DNA from: Mongoliitalea daihaiensis
GTDB lineage: Bacteria > Bacteroidota > Bacteroidia > Cytophagales > Cyclobacteriaceae
Assembly: GCF_021596945.1 (NCBI RefSeq)
Contig: NZ_CP063779.1
Span: 1,119,501 to 1,183,500 of the forward strand
Direction of reading: 5' to 3'
Length of the DNA: 64,000 nt
Shown in pieces: positions 34,971 through 43,108 of the stretch (the stretch's first letter is position 1; the number at the start of each line of letters is the position of its first letter). The notes below the pieces were generated by a model. It ran no database searches. It was not told where the DNA came from and saw only the letters and a program-made list of their open reading frames with translations. A program made the position numbers and the translations under genes.

Positions 34971-36676
34971 GATATTTAATTCAAATATTTAGCATCTTAT
35001 CAGTTTTTATAGTTTTATCATGTGCTAAACAAAGCACACCTATGGGCGGACCAAAAGATGAGGAACCCCCTGTTTTACTTTCTATAAACCCAGAAAATGA
35101 AAGTAGAAATGTCAGTCCAAGCATCATAGAATTGGTATTCAATGAATTTATATCTGTAGACAATCCAAATAAAAATATTCTCATAACTCCAAGAATCGAC
35201 AAAGATGAAATGGAAGTGATTGCCAATAAAAAAACAGTAACTATTAAACTCAATCAAGATCTAGAAGAAAATACAACCTATGTATTCAACTTTCAAAAAT
35301 CTATTCAAGACATCACCGAAAAGAATACACCAGAAAACCTTAAACTCGTTTTCTCTACAGGACCTGATATTGATAGCTTACGATTCAGCGGGAATGTCAA
35401 GTATATTTTCCCACAGAAAGAAAAAAACATCAAAGATGTATTAGTAGGATTATATGAGGTAAATGACACAACAAATGTTTTAACGGCACCACCTTATTAC
35501 ACCATCCAAACAGACAGTGCTGGAAATTTTAGGTTTAGCAATCTTAAAGTAGGTAAATACTTCACCTATGCATGGTTTGATGGTAACAATACACTAAAAG
35601 CAGAGGATAAAACAGAACCTTATGGTTTTATCTTAGATACATTGGTTTTGGACAGAGATATTTCAGAAGCTCAATTATACTTAAGTCTAGCTGACTTATC
35701 TGAATTAAAGATCAACCGAGCATCTAGCATAGGATCAAACTTTGATGTGATTCTTAGTAAAAATCCTGCTGAATTAATGGTAGAACATTCAGATTTAAAT
35801 CAAGACCTCTATTATCGATTGAATGAAAAAAATGTTCGCTTTTACTCTAAAAAGTTTGTCAACGACAGTACAGAAATCCGATTGACAGTTAAGGATTCTG
35901 TAGGCTTTAAAATTGATACTACCTTCTACGCAAAATTTGTGGAAAGTGATAGGGCTAAAGAGAAGCTAGAAGTAACCACCAGTAATAAACCTTTCATTAA
36001 AAGAATTCAAGGTGAATTTAATTTCAACAAACCACTATTAAATGTAAAGTTTGATTCCTTGTATTTAGCATATGATTCAGCCTCAGTGATCCCCATAGAC
36101 GCAAGTATGCTATCATTTCAAGATAGTTTAACGAGACGCAAGCTAGTAATTACCTATACACCTGTAGATACCATGCAGATTGAGAGTTATCAATTGATAG
36201 CAAAAGATTCTACTTTTTTTGATATAGATGGGATGACCAATGAAAAAGAACTTACTATAAACTTCCGAAAAGTTAAACCTGATGTACTAGCGGACGGTTT
36301 TACAATTACAGTAAATACGGAAGAATTGCCCATCATTCTACAAATTTTAAGTACCAGAGGGGAAGTTGTACATGAACGCTATTTAGAAGAGACAAATAAG
36401 ACCACTTTTACACAAATAGAAGCAGGAACCTATAATATAAGAGCCATCATAGATCGAAACAAAAATAGACGCTGGGATACCTCCAATTATCTAGAAGGCA
36501 GACAAGCCGAACCTGTATACTATATGAAATCCCCTGATCCAGAAAAACCATTGGACATTTTAATCAAAGCTGGATGGGAACTTGATTTACCAATTGAACC
36601 AATAAAGGACGTAGGGATAGGTAAAGGAAAAAAGACTGAAGAGGAGGGAGAAGAAGCTTTAGAAGAAGGGCAATAG
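34967..36676 (+). CDS. Ig-like domain lipoprotein
   Basis: 569 residues. A lipoprotein signal (I-F-S-I-L-S-V-F-I-V-L-S-C) is followed by a short G-G-P-K-D-E-E-P-P linker, then an SbsA-type Ig-like domain (P-E-N-E-S-R-N-V-S-P-S-I-I-E-L-V-F-N-E). This N-terminal block is typical of a Bacteroidota family of surface or periplasmic lipoproteins. A carboxypeptidase-regulatory-like segment (G-N-F-R-F-S-N-L-K-V-G-K-Y) and further beta-rich parts follow, with an acidic C-terminus (E-E-E-G-E-E-A-L-E-E). Function unknown. It is the last gene before the origin spacer. Confidence 0.85.
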   Translation: MRYLIQIFSILSVFIVLSCAKQSTPMGGPKDEEPPVLLSINPENESRNVSPSIIELVFNEFISVDNPNKNILITPRIDKDEMEVIANKKTVTIKLNQDLEENTTYVFNFQKSIQDITEKNTPENLKLVFSTGPDIDSLRFSGNVKYIFPQKEKNIKDVLVGLYEVNDTTNVLTAPPYYTIQTDSAGNFRFSNLKVGKYFTYAWFDGNNTLKAEDKTEPYGFILDTLVLDRDISEAQLYLSLADLSELKINRASSIGSNFDVILSKNPAELMVEHSDLNQDLYYRLNEKNVRFYSKKFVNDSTEIRLTVKDSVGFKIDTTFYAKFVESDRAKEKLEVTTSNKPFIKRIQGEFNFNKPLLNVKFDSLYLAYDSASVIPIDASMLSFQDSLTRRKLVITYTPVDTMQIESYQLIAKDSTFFDIDGMTNEKELTINFRKVKPDVLADGFTITVNTEELPIILQILSTRGEVVHERYLEETNKTTFTQIEAGTYNIRAIIDRNKNRRWDTSNYLEGRQAEPVYYMKSPDPEKPLDILIKAGWELDLPIEPIKDVGIGKGKKTEEEGEEALEEGQ

Positions 36677-36880
36677 TAATGTAGCATGAGAAATGAAGAA
36701 TTTAAAATGAGCAGTGAACAATTTACCAATGTGTACCGTGATACACAAAGCAATGACCAAATGAGTAGACAATGTGAAGTGGGAAGTTGCAAATCATTCT
36801 TCTACTCCAAAATTTCCAGTGAATTCTGCGCATTATGTGAGAAGCAAATCTAAAATATACCTTCTAAAATCGTAAATTTC
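36677..36880. repeat. Degenerate word-like repeat sequence abutting the origin
   Basis: Non-coding. Short reiterated words such as GAGCAGTGAACAATTTAC and GAATTCTGCG recur here in the same style as the spacers at 39108-39667 and 60386-60760. No gene is supported in it. Confidence 0.5.
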
Positions 36881-37330
36881 TGTAGACAACTAGGTGATAA
36901 GCTGTGGATAATCATTGATTAACATGGGGACAAACAAACAATTTTCCCCACTTTAAAATCAATAAAAGAAATCAACAGATTCAGCAGGGGATAACAACTG
37001 AATCATACACAGTAATCCACAATTACACACACAGAAACTTGTATACAGTTATCTTAAAATTCTTACACACATTCTAACTGTTTTGAGCACAAATTGTCTT
37101 ATAAATCAAAGCATTAAATAAATTATAAAAGTGAATAACTGGTGGATAAGAAATGGAAAAAGTATAATAACCGTGTGAAGAAATAAAAGTGATTTTTTTG
37201 TCCACAAATCCACAGTATAATAAGGACAACAAAAACTTTTTAAAAAATTAACCTATTTATACTATTAACGTGTGGGAAAAGTATTTGTACGTTAGTTGCA
37301 TAGATAAAAGGTTTTAGCTATTTTCAACGG
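36880..37330. other. Predicted chromosomal replication origin (oriC)
   Basis: A very A/T-rich spacer with a cluster of DnaA boxes: TTATCCACA exact (minus strand, 36903-36911); one-mismatch copies at 37013-37021 (TAATCCACA), 37141-37149 (minus, TTATCCACC) and 37198-37206 (TTGTCCACA); two-mismatch copies near 36986 and 37206. TTACACACA occurs twice (37023, 37063). Gene-poor A/T stretches at 37081-37260 could serve as the unwinding region. Base composition of the plus strand changes from C-rich to G-rich across it. parS sites lie 4.8 kb away. dnaA itself is not in the window, which is common in Bacteroidota. Confidence 0.85.
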
Positions 37331-37349
37331 CTATTAAACCCGAATAACC

Positions 37350-39107
37350 ATGCAAATCAACAGACTCTTTGACTTAATCCCCCATCAAATTGCAACTTAT
37401 GATAAAGAAGTTGCCTTAGCCCAAAAATTAAACGGTACTTGGGTCACTTATTCTTCCAGAAAACTGAAAGAAATCGTAGACAATCTAAGTTTGGCTTTTT
37501 TGGCAGCTGGCATCGATAAGGATGATAAAGTTGCCATCATTTCTAATAACAGGCCGGAATGGAATTTTATTGATCTGGCTTTGCAGCAAATAGGAGCCAT
37601 TTCCGTTCCAATGTATCCAACGATTTCTGCAGATGATTACAAGTATATTTTTGAACACGCCGAAGTCAAAAAAGCGTTTGTAGGAGATGCTGAAATCCAT
37701 GAGAAAGCAATGGAAGCTTCCAAAGGCACATCTATACAGCTGGTATCTTTTGATAAAATATCAGGTTGTGATTATTGGGAAGATTTCATGGCTACAGGTG
37801 AATCAGGTGATGTAGCCTTATTGGAAGAAAAAAAGGAAAAAGTCAGCATGTCTGATTTATTTACGATCATCTATACATCCGGGACTACTGGAAGACCAAA
37901 AGGTGTGATGCTGACCCATGCCAATGTAATTCATAATCTCCATGCAGTAGAAGATCGAATTGTGGTGGAAAAAGGGATTGGAAAATCACTTAGCTTTTTA
38001 CCACTTTGTCATATCTATGAGCGGACTGGTTCTTTTTGCTTCATGTATATGGGGATATCCATTTACTATGCAGAAAGTATGGAAAGTATCGGCGATAATT
38101 TAAAAGAAATCCAGCCTCATATATTCAATACCGTTCCGCGATTGTTGGAAAAGGTCTATGATAAAATTGTTTCCAAAGGCTATGAATTGACAGGAGTTAA
38201 AAAATCCTTGTTTTTTTGGGCGTTGAATTTGGGTTTGACATATGAACCTACCAAAGATCAGGGTGCCTGGTACAATTTCCAACTCAAAATGGCCAATAAG
38301 ATTATCTTTAGCAAGTGGAGAGAGGCTTTGGGAGGAAATGTGGTACAGATTAATTCTGGAGCTTCTGCATTGCAGCCACGTTTAGCTAGAGTATTCTGGG
38401 CAGCACAGATTCCAGTGTGTGAAGGTTATGGTTTGACAGAAACTTCTCCTGTGGTATCTGCATCTGTTTGTAATCTTCAAGACATTCGTATCGGTATGGT
38501 AGGTAAGATCGTCAAAGAAGTAGAAGTTAAAATTGCAGCAGATGGTGAAGTCCTAGTGAAAGGTCCAAATGTCATGCAAGGGTACTACAAACAACCGGAT
38601 TTGACTGCTGAGGTCATTGATTCGGAGGGTTGGTTCCATACAGGAGATATTGGTGAATTGCATGAAAAACATTTTCTAAAGATTACTGATCGTAAAAAGG
38701 AGATGTTTAAAACATCCGGTGGTAAATACATTGCTCCGCAGCCTATGGAGAATAAATTCAAGGAATCACCATTAATTGAGCAAATCATTGTGGTGGGGGA
38801 AAATAAGAATTATCCGGCTGCATTGATTGTACCTAGTTTGACTGGTTTAGCAGATTGGTGTAAGCATAAGGATATTCCTTATACCACCGATGCAGAGATG
38901 TTGGCCAAGCCGGAAATCATTGAAAAATTCCAAAAGGAGATGGATAATCTCAATAAGTATTTTGGTAAGTGGGAGCAAGTAAAGCGATTCAAGGTGTTGA
39001 ATACTCAATGGGGTATCGAAACAGGTGAATTGACTCCAACAATGAAGTTGAAGAGAAAAGTGGTTCACACAAAGTTTGCGAAGGAAATAGAGGAGTTGTA
39101 TTCTTAA
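37350..39107 (+). CDS. fadD: Long-chain fatty-acid-CoA ligase
   Basis: 585 residues of the AMP-binding (ANL) superfamily. The P-loop is Y-T-S-G-T-T-G-R-P-K-G-V-M-L-T-H-A-N-V, followed by E-G-Y-G-L-T-E-T-S-P and G-W-F-H-T-G-D-I-G, with the hinge D-R-K-K-E-M-F-K-T-S-G-G-K-Y. It activates fatty acids to acyl-CoA at the cost of ATP. Start ATG at 37350, right after the origin spacer. A MarR regulator and the fadN-fadA-fadE genes follow about 0.5 kb later on the same strand, so it supplies the substrate of that pathway. A palindromic repeat follows its stop at 39151-39183. Confidence 0.93.
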   Translation: MQINRLFDLIPHQIATYDKEVALAQKLNGTWVTYSSRKLKEIVDNLSLAFLAAGIDKDDKVAIISNNRPEWNFIDLALQQIGAISVPMYPTISADDYKYIFEHAEVKKAFVGDAEIHEKAMEASKGTSIQLVSFDKISGCDYWEDFMATGESGDVALLEEKKEKVSMSDLFTIIYTSGTTGRPKGVMLTHANVIHNLHAVEDRIVVEKGIGKSLSFLPLCHIYERTGSFCFMYMGISIYYAESMESIGDNLKEIQPHIFNTVPRLLEKVYDKIVSKGYELTGVKKSLFFWALNLGLTYEPTKDQGAWYNFQLKMANKIIFSKWREALGGNVVQINSGASALQPRLARVFWAAQIPVCEGYGLTETSPVVSASVCNLQDIRIGMVGKIVKEVEVKIAADGEVLVKGPNVMQGYYKQPDLTAEVIDSEGWFHTGDIGELHEKHFLKITDRKKEMFKTSGGKYIAPQPMENKFKESPLIEQIIVVGENKNYPAALIVPSLTGLADWCKHKDIPYTTDAEMLAKPEIIEKFQKEMDNLNKYFGKWEQVKRFKVLNTQWGIETGELTPTMKLKRKVVHTKFAKEIEELYS

Positions 39108-39150
39108 GCTCTCGCAGAAAGCGCTGAATTCGCGGAAAAACTAAGAGAAT

Positions 39151-39183
39151 AAACCTTTGAGGTCTTTCAGACCTCGAAGGTTT
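39151..39183. repeat. Palindromic repeat AAACCTT...AAGGTTT (copy 1)
   Basis: A 15-bp stem (AAACCTTTGAGGTCT with its complement, one T-G wobble) and a 3-base loop, 43 bases after the fadD stop. A related copy lies after fadE (46781-46817). It may also end the fadD transcript, but it has only a short T run. Confidence 0.75.
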
Positions 39184-39594
39184 GTTTGTCCACGAATTTA
39201 CACGAATGGGCACGAAAGTTTATGTTTTTCAAGTTGGATAGTAGGCAATAAGCACTGGAAACTTTAATCTGATCAAAGCTAGGTGCTCGCAAAGAATGCA
39301 ACGGTAACGCGCAACGAGCGCAGAGTTTGATTCTCCTCAGATCAACAGTAGATTTCTATAAGGAGATTGCAAATCCCCTTTTATCCACTGACCGAGAATG
39401 TAAATCTCGGGCAGCCAACTATTTTTCTGCATTTTCTGAGAATTCTGCGAGAAACAAAAATCTAAAATCCCTCTCAAAATATTCTTCCAAAAAATCCGTG
39501 CTAAATCCGAATAAATCTCCTAAATCTACGAGAACCCCTCCGTATTTGAAATAAAATTTTTTGTTTCTCTAGTATCCCAACTTTAAATTTCCTC

Positions 39595-39633
39595 TGCATG
39601 CATAACTTTTTTTAAAAATAGTATGCATGCATA
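39595..39633. promoter_or_regulatory. Candidate MarR operators (TGCATGCATA / TATGCATGCATA)
   Basis: TGCATGCATA at 39595-39604 and a perfect 12-bp palindrome TATGCATGCATA at 39622-39633, their centres about 29 bp apart. They lie 35-70 bp upstream of the MarR start. The spacing suggests autoregulation of the marR-fadNAE unit. I did not find the motif before fadD. Confidence 0.5.
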
Positions 39634-39667
39634 CAATCTTTTTACTAAATTGGGCGTACTAATTATA

Positions 39668-40150
39668 ATGCCAATGAAGAGAGAAGAGACAGTTGACTAT
39701 CATATCAAGAGCGCTTGGCATGCTATCTCGCGGATGTACAACCAAAAAGCGGTGCTGGAAGACTTCACTACGGCTATCGGTTTTGTATTGATCAATATCA
39801 ATTCCAAAGAAGGCACGCCAGCGACAAAAATTGCCCCTCTCATGGGATTGGAAGCAAGAAGCCTTACCCGCATGCTCAAAAGCATGGAAGAGAAAGGATT
39901 TATCTATAGAAAAGCAGATACCCAAGATAAGAGGAGTGTTCGAATCTATCTCACAGCAGAGGGTAAGCGCAAAAAAGAAATCTCCGTAGGTACGATCAAA
40001 GATTTCAATCTCCAAGTGAGAGAACTGGTGAGTGAGGAGGAGTTGGATACCTTTTTCACTGTTTTCAAGAAAATTAATCAAGTCATAGATCACATAAATT
40101 CAGAAACTGTAAACCCGGATACGTACGAAGACCAATTGTACGAACTCTAA
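39668..40150 (+). CDS. MarR family transcriptional regulator
   Basis: About 160 residues from the ATG at 39668 (MPMKREETVDYHIKSAWHAI). The in-frame ATG at 39623 is rejected because it lies inside the palindromic operator. Winged-helix signature: A-P-L-M-G-L-E-A-R-S-L-T-R-M-L-K-S-M-E-E-K-G-F (recognition helix) and D-K-R-S-V-R-I-Y-L-T (wing). It lies 15 bases before fadN and most probably controls the beta-oxidation operon, with a fatty acid or acyl-CoA as ligand. This is inferred from position and operator. Confidence 0.9.
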   Translation: MPMKREETVDYHIKSAWHAISRMYNQKAVLEDFTTAIGFVLININSKEGTPATKIAPLMGLEARSLTRMLKSMEEKGFIYRKADTQDKRSVRIYLTAEGKRKKEISVGTIKDFNLQVRELVSEEELDTFFTVFKKINQVIDHINSETVNPDTYEDQLYEL

Positions 40151-40165
40151 AAACCAAAAAACTTT

Positions 40166-42571
40166 ATGAAAAGAACAATCAAGAAAGTTGCCATTTTGGG
40201 TTCAGGGGTCATGGGATCGAGGATTGCCTGTCACTTTGCCAATATTGGCGTGCAGGTACTCTTACTCGATATTGTGCCATCAGAACCAACAGAGGATGAG
40301 AAAAAGAAAGGATTGACCTTGGAAAGCAAACAGGTTCGTAACAGACCTGTGAATACTGCCTTGGAAAATACCTTGAAATCCAAGCCTGCATCTTTGTATG
40401 ATGCTGCTTCCATTTCACGCATTACTACTGGTAATTTTGACGACGATCTTCCAAAAATCAAAGACTACGACTGGATCATGGAAGTCGTGGTGGAGCGATT
40501 GGATATCAAAAAGTCATTGTTTGACAAGGTAGAAAAATACCGTAAACCCGGTACTTTGATTACTTCCAACACTTCTGGTATTCCTATGCATTTGATGTGC
40601 GAAGGAAGATCAGAAGATTTCCAAACACATTTTGTAGGAACTCACTTTTTCAACCCACCAAGATATTTGCGTCTATTGGAAATTATCCCTGGTCCCAAAA
40701 CCAATCCAGAGATAGTCGACTTTTTGATGGATTACGGAGATAGATTCTTGGGTAAAGAAACCGTCTTATGTAAAGATACTCCAGCATTCATCGCTAATAG
40801 AATTGGTGTCTATGCCATCATCTCAGGGATGCATGCTATCGAGAAAATGGGTATGGGCGTATCTGAAGTGGATAAATTGACGGGTACCATCATCGGTCGT
40901 GCTAAGTCTGCTACCTTCCGTACCATGGATGTGGTAGGTTTGGATACCACCGTCAATGTATCTAATAACCTTTACAAAACACTGACCCACGACGAATCTC
41001 GTGATAAATTCCAATTACCGAATATCGTCAAGGTATTGTATGACAATAAATGGTGGGGAGATAAAACAGGTCAAGGGTACTTCAAAATGATCCGTCATAA
41101 GGATGGCAGCAAAGAGTTGAAGGAATTGGATCTGAAAACTTTTGAATACAAAGATGTAGAAAAACCAAAATTCAAGGCTTTAGAGGCTTCCAAGGAAATT
41201 GATGATTTGAAAAAGAGAATCAAGTTCTTGGTAAACTTCGATGATAGAGCTGGTGAATTCTACAGAGCTTCTTTTTACGATTTATTCAAATACTGCTCTA
41301 ACCGTATTCCAGAGATTGCAGACGAATTATACAGAATCGATCAGGCAGTTTCCGCTGGTTTCGGTTGGGAACTCGGTCCTTTTGAGACTTGGGACGTGCT
41401 AGGTGTCAAAGAAACGGTGGAAAAAATGGAAGCAGCAGGCGAAAAAGCAGCAGCCTGGGTGCATGAGATGTTGGCAGCTGGACATGAGTCATTCTACAAG
41501 GTAGAAGGTGGCGTTCGCAAGTACTACGACATTCCATCCAAATCCTACCAAGCTATTCCAGGTACAGATGAATTCATTTTGTTGGATACCTTAAAAGGCG
41601 CGAATAAGAAATTGTGGGGCAATGCCGGTACGACCATCTACGATTTGGGAGATGATGTGATTGGTTTGGAATTCCATACCAAGATGAATTCCATTGGTCA
41701 GGAAGTGATCGAAGGAATCAACACGGCAATTGCCATGGCTGAAAAATCCTACAAAGGTTTGGTCATTGGTAACGAAGGAGGCAACTTCTCCGCCGGTGCT
41801 AACCTAGCCATGTTGTTCATGTTTGCTGGTGATCAGGAATTTGATGAGATCAACCTGATGATTGCAGGCTTCCAAAACACCATGATGCGGGCCCGCTATT
41901 CTTCTGTTCCGGTGGTAGTAGCACCGCATAACATGGCTTTGGGTGGTGGATGTGAACTTTCCTTGCATGCAGATGCCGTACAGGCACACGCAGAATTGTA
42001 CATGGGATTGGTAGAATTCGGTGTAGGATTGATTCCTGCCGGTGGTGGTACCAAGGAAATGACCTTGAGATTTTCTAATGAAATCAAAAATGGTGATGTG
42101 GAATTGAACCGCTTGCAAGAGTACTTCATGAACATTGCCACGGCAAAAGTGTCCATGTCAGCGGCAGAGGCCAAAAACTTAGGGTATTTGCAGGCGAAAG
42201 ACTCCATTTCCTTAAATAGAAAACGTGTATTGGCAGATGCAAAAGCGAAAGTTTTGGCATTGCATGAGGCAGGTTATACACAACCGGTGCAGCAGACCAA
42301 TATCAAAGTTTTAGGAAAAACTTCCCTAGCCCTATTTGAAGCAGGAATCACAGGCATGTTGTACGGAAATTACATTTCCCAGCACGATGCCAAAATTGCC
42401 CGCAAGTTAGGTTGGGTAATGTCTGGTGGTGACCTTTCTTCTGCCACAGAAGTCAGTGAGCAATATCTACTCGATCTCGAGCGCGAAGCTTTCTTGAGTC
42501 TCACCGGTGAGAAAAAGACCTTGGAGAGAATACATAGTATTTTGTTTAAAGGTAAACCTTTGAGGAATTAG
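40166..42571 (+). CDS. fadN: 3-hydroxyacyl-CoA dehydrogenase / enoyl-CoA hydratase (FadN-like)
   Basis: 801 residues. The dehydrogenase half comes first: NAD motif A-I-L-G-S-G-V-M-G-S-R-I-A, E-V-V-V-E-R, H-F-F-N-P-P-R-Y, then a second dehydrogenase C-terminal domain. The crotonase half follows near residue 500-700 (N-F-S-A-G-A-N-L-A and G-G-G-C-E-L-S-L-H-A-D). This domain order is opposite to E. coli FadB and equal to Bacillus FadN. It performs the hydration and oxidation steps of beta-oxidation. First structural gene of a fadN-A-E order, interrupted after its stop by an IVS-type element. Confidence 0.92.
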   Translation: MKRTIKKVAILGSGVMGSRIACHFANIGVQVLLLDIVPSEPTEDEKKKGLTLESKQVRNRPVNTALENTLKSKPASLYDAASISRITTGNFDDDLPKIKDYDWIMEVVVERLDIKKSLFDKVEKYRKPGTLITSNTSGIPMHLMCEGRSEDFQTHFVGTHFFNPPRYLRLLEIIPGPKTNPEIVDFLMDYGDRFLGKETVLCKDTPAFIANRIGVYAIISGMHAIEKMGMGVSEVDKLTGTIIGRAKSATFRTMDVVGLDTTVNVSNNLYKTLTHDESRDKFQLPNIVKVLYDNKWWGDKTGQGYFKMIRHKDGSKELKELDLKTFEYKDVEKPKFKALEASKEIDDLKKRIKFLVNFDDRAGEFYRASFYDLFKYCSNRIPEIADELYRIDQAVSAGFGWELGPFETWDVLGVKETVEKMEAAGEKAAAWVHEMLAAGHESFYKVEGGVRKYYDIPSKSYQAIPGTDEFILLDTLKGANKKLWGNAGTTIYDLGDDVIGLEFHTKMNSIGQEVIEGINTAIAMAEKSYKGLVIGNEGGNFSAGANLAMLFMFAGDQEFDEINLMIAGFQNTMMRARYSSVPVVVAPHNMALGGGCELSLHADAVQAHAELYMGLVEFGVGLIPAGGGTKEMTLRFSNEIKNGDVELNRLQEYFMNIATAKVSMSAAEAKNLGYLQAKDSISLNRKRVLADAKAKVLALHEAGYTQPVQQTNIKVLGKTSLALFEAGITGMLYGNYISQHDAKIARKLGWVMSGGDLSSATEVSEQYLLDLEREAFLSLTGEKKTLERIHSILFKGKPLRN

Positions 42572-42580
42572 AGGTTAGAT

Positions 42581-42620
42581 GCGAGAGACGAGAAGCGAGA
42601 GACGAGAAGCGAGAGACGAG
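42581..42620 (+). repeat. 14-bp tandem repeat upstream of four-helix-bundle gene 1
   Basis: GCGAGAGACGAGAA is repeated 2.9 times without a mismatch (42581, 42595, 42609), starting 10 bases after the fadN stop. Its purine-rich word style matches the AGAC-type repeats flanking element 2. Confidence 0.9.
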
Positions 42621-42658
42621 ACTTAGATTCAAGAAGACAATTAACCTTAAGATTTAGA

Positions 42659-43033
42659 ATGATGAGAAGAAAGCATAATTTTAAGAATTTGAGAGTGTGG
42701 GAAAAATCTGTTGACTTGTCTGTAAAAGTGTACGAAGTAACAGCTGAATTCCCTGCTGAAGAAAAATTTGGAATTACTTCTCAAATGAGAAGATCCAGTG
42801 TTTCAATACCTTCAAACATCGCCGAAGGGAGTGCCAAAAATTCTTCAAAGGCTTTCTTAAACTCATTGGACATTAGTCTAGGTGAAAGCTTCGAACTCGA
42901 AACTCAAGCTATCATCGCTCAACGCGTAGGTATTTTAAATGATCAGGATTTTAAGTCACTTGAGTCCGAGTTATCTGAAGTTCAACGGATGATTAACGGA
43001 TTTATTCAAAACATTGACGCTAATCCGTACTAG
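42659..43033 (+). CDS. Four-helix-bundle protein (23S rRNA intervening-sequence type)
   Basis: 124 residues matching the S23/IVP (four helix bundle, TIGR02436-like) family: F-K-N-L-R-V-W-E-K-S-V-D-L, the hallmark F-G-I-T-S-Q-M-R-R-S-S-V-S-I-P-S-N-I-A-E-G, and E-L-E-T-Q. Such proteins were first found inside intervening sequences of 23S rRNA in Leptospira and Coxiella, and are related in fold to the Avd protein of diversity-generating retroelements. A role in RNA or nucleic-acid binding is presumed; nothing is certain. It is a diverged homologue of the gene at 44423..44779. Confidence 0.9.
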   Translation: MMRRKHNFKNLRVWEKSVDLSVKVYEVTAEFPAEEKFGITSQMRRSSVSIPSNIAEGSAKNSSKAFLNSLDISLGESFELETQAIIAQRVGILNDQDFKSLESELSEVQRMINGFIQNIDANPY

Positions 43034-43108
43034 TAACCTAAGTCTTGATTCTTGCATCTTTATTCTTGAGTCTATTAACACAACAATTTCAAAAGAAAAC
43101 ACACAACA

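Larger units (their letters stand above)
39108..39667. repeat. Repeat-filled spacer between fadD and the MarR gene
   Basis: 560 bases without a real gene. It holds word-like repeats (CGCGGAAA-type near 39114-39140, CACGAATTTACACGAATGG near 39193), the AACCTT palindrome (39151-39183), a small CCGAGA/TCTCGG hairpin at 39392-39410 preceded by GGAGATTGCAAATC, and the MarR operator region at its end. An open frame across 39327-39554 is only translation of these repeats. Confidence 0.6.
42572..43108 (+). mobile_element. IVS-like element 1 (four-helix-bundle gene between imperfect inverted repeats)
   Basis: The spacer between fadN and fadA is filled by a tandem repeat (42581-42620), a four-helix-bundle gene and a downstream repeat region. 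Bases 42606-42629 and 43035-43058 are inverted relative to one another (18 of 24 positions by eye, no gap). The same layout occurs 1.2 kb further on (element 2). That it is mobile is inference; no target-site duplication was found. Confidence 0.4.

Noticed and set aside
39327..39554. Open frame of 75 codons between fadD and the MarR gene
   Set aside because: It is a translation of word-like repeats and small hairpins, with low-complexity Ser/Lys-rich product and no start context.
39623..39667. Upstream start for the MarR regulator
   Set aside because: This start lies inside the palindrome TATGCATGCATA, and the extra 15 residues do not fit the family; 39668 is preferred.
42581..42620. Regular 14-bp repeats that could be read as a CRISPR array
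   Set aside because: The copies are contiguous with no unique spacers, far shorter than CRISPR repeats, and no cas gene is in the window.
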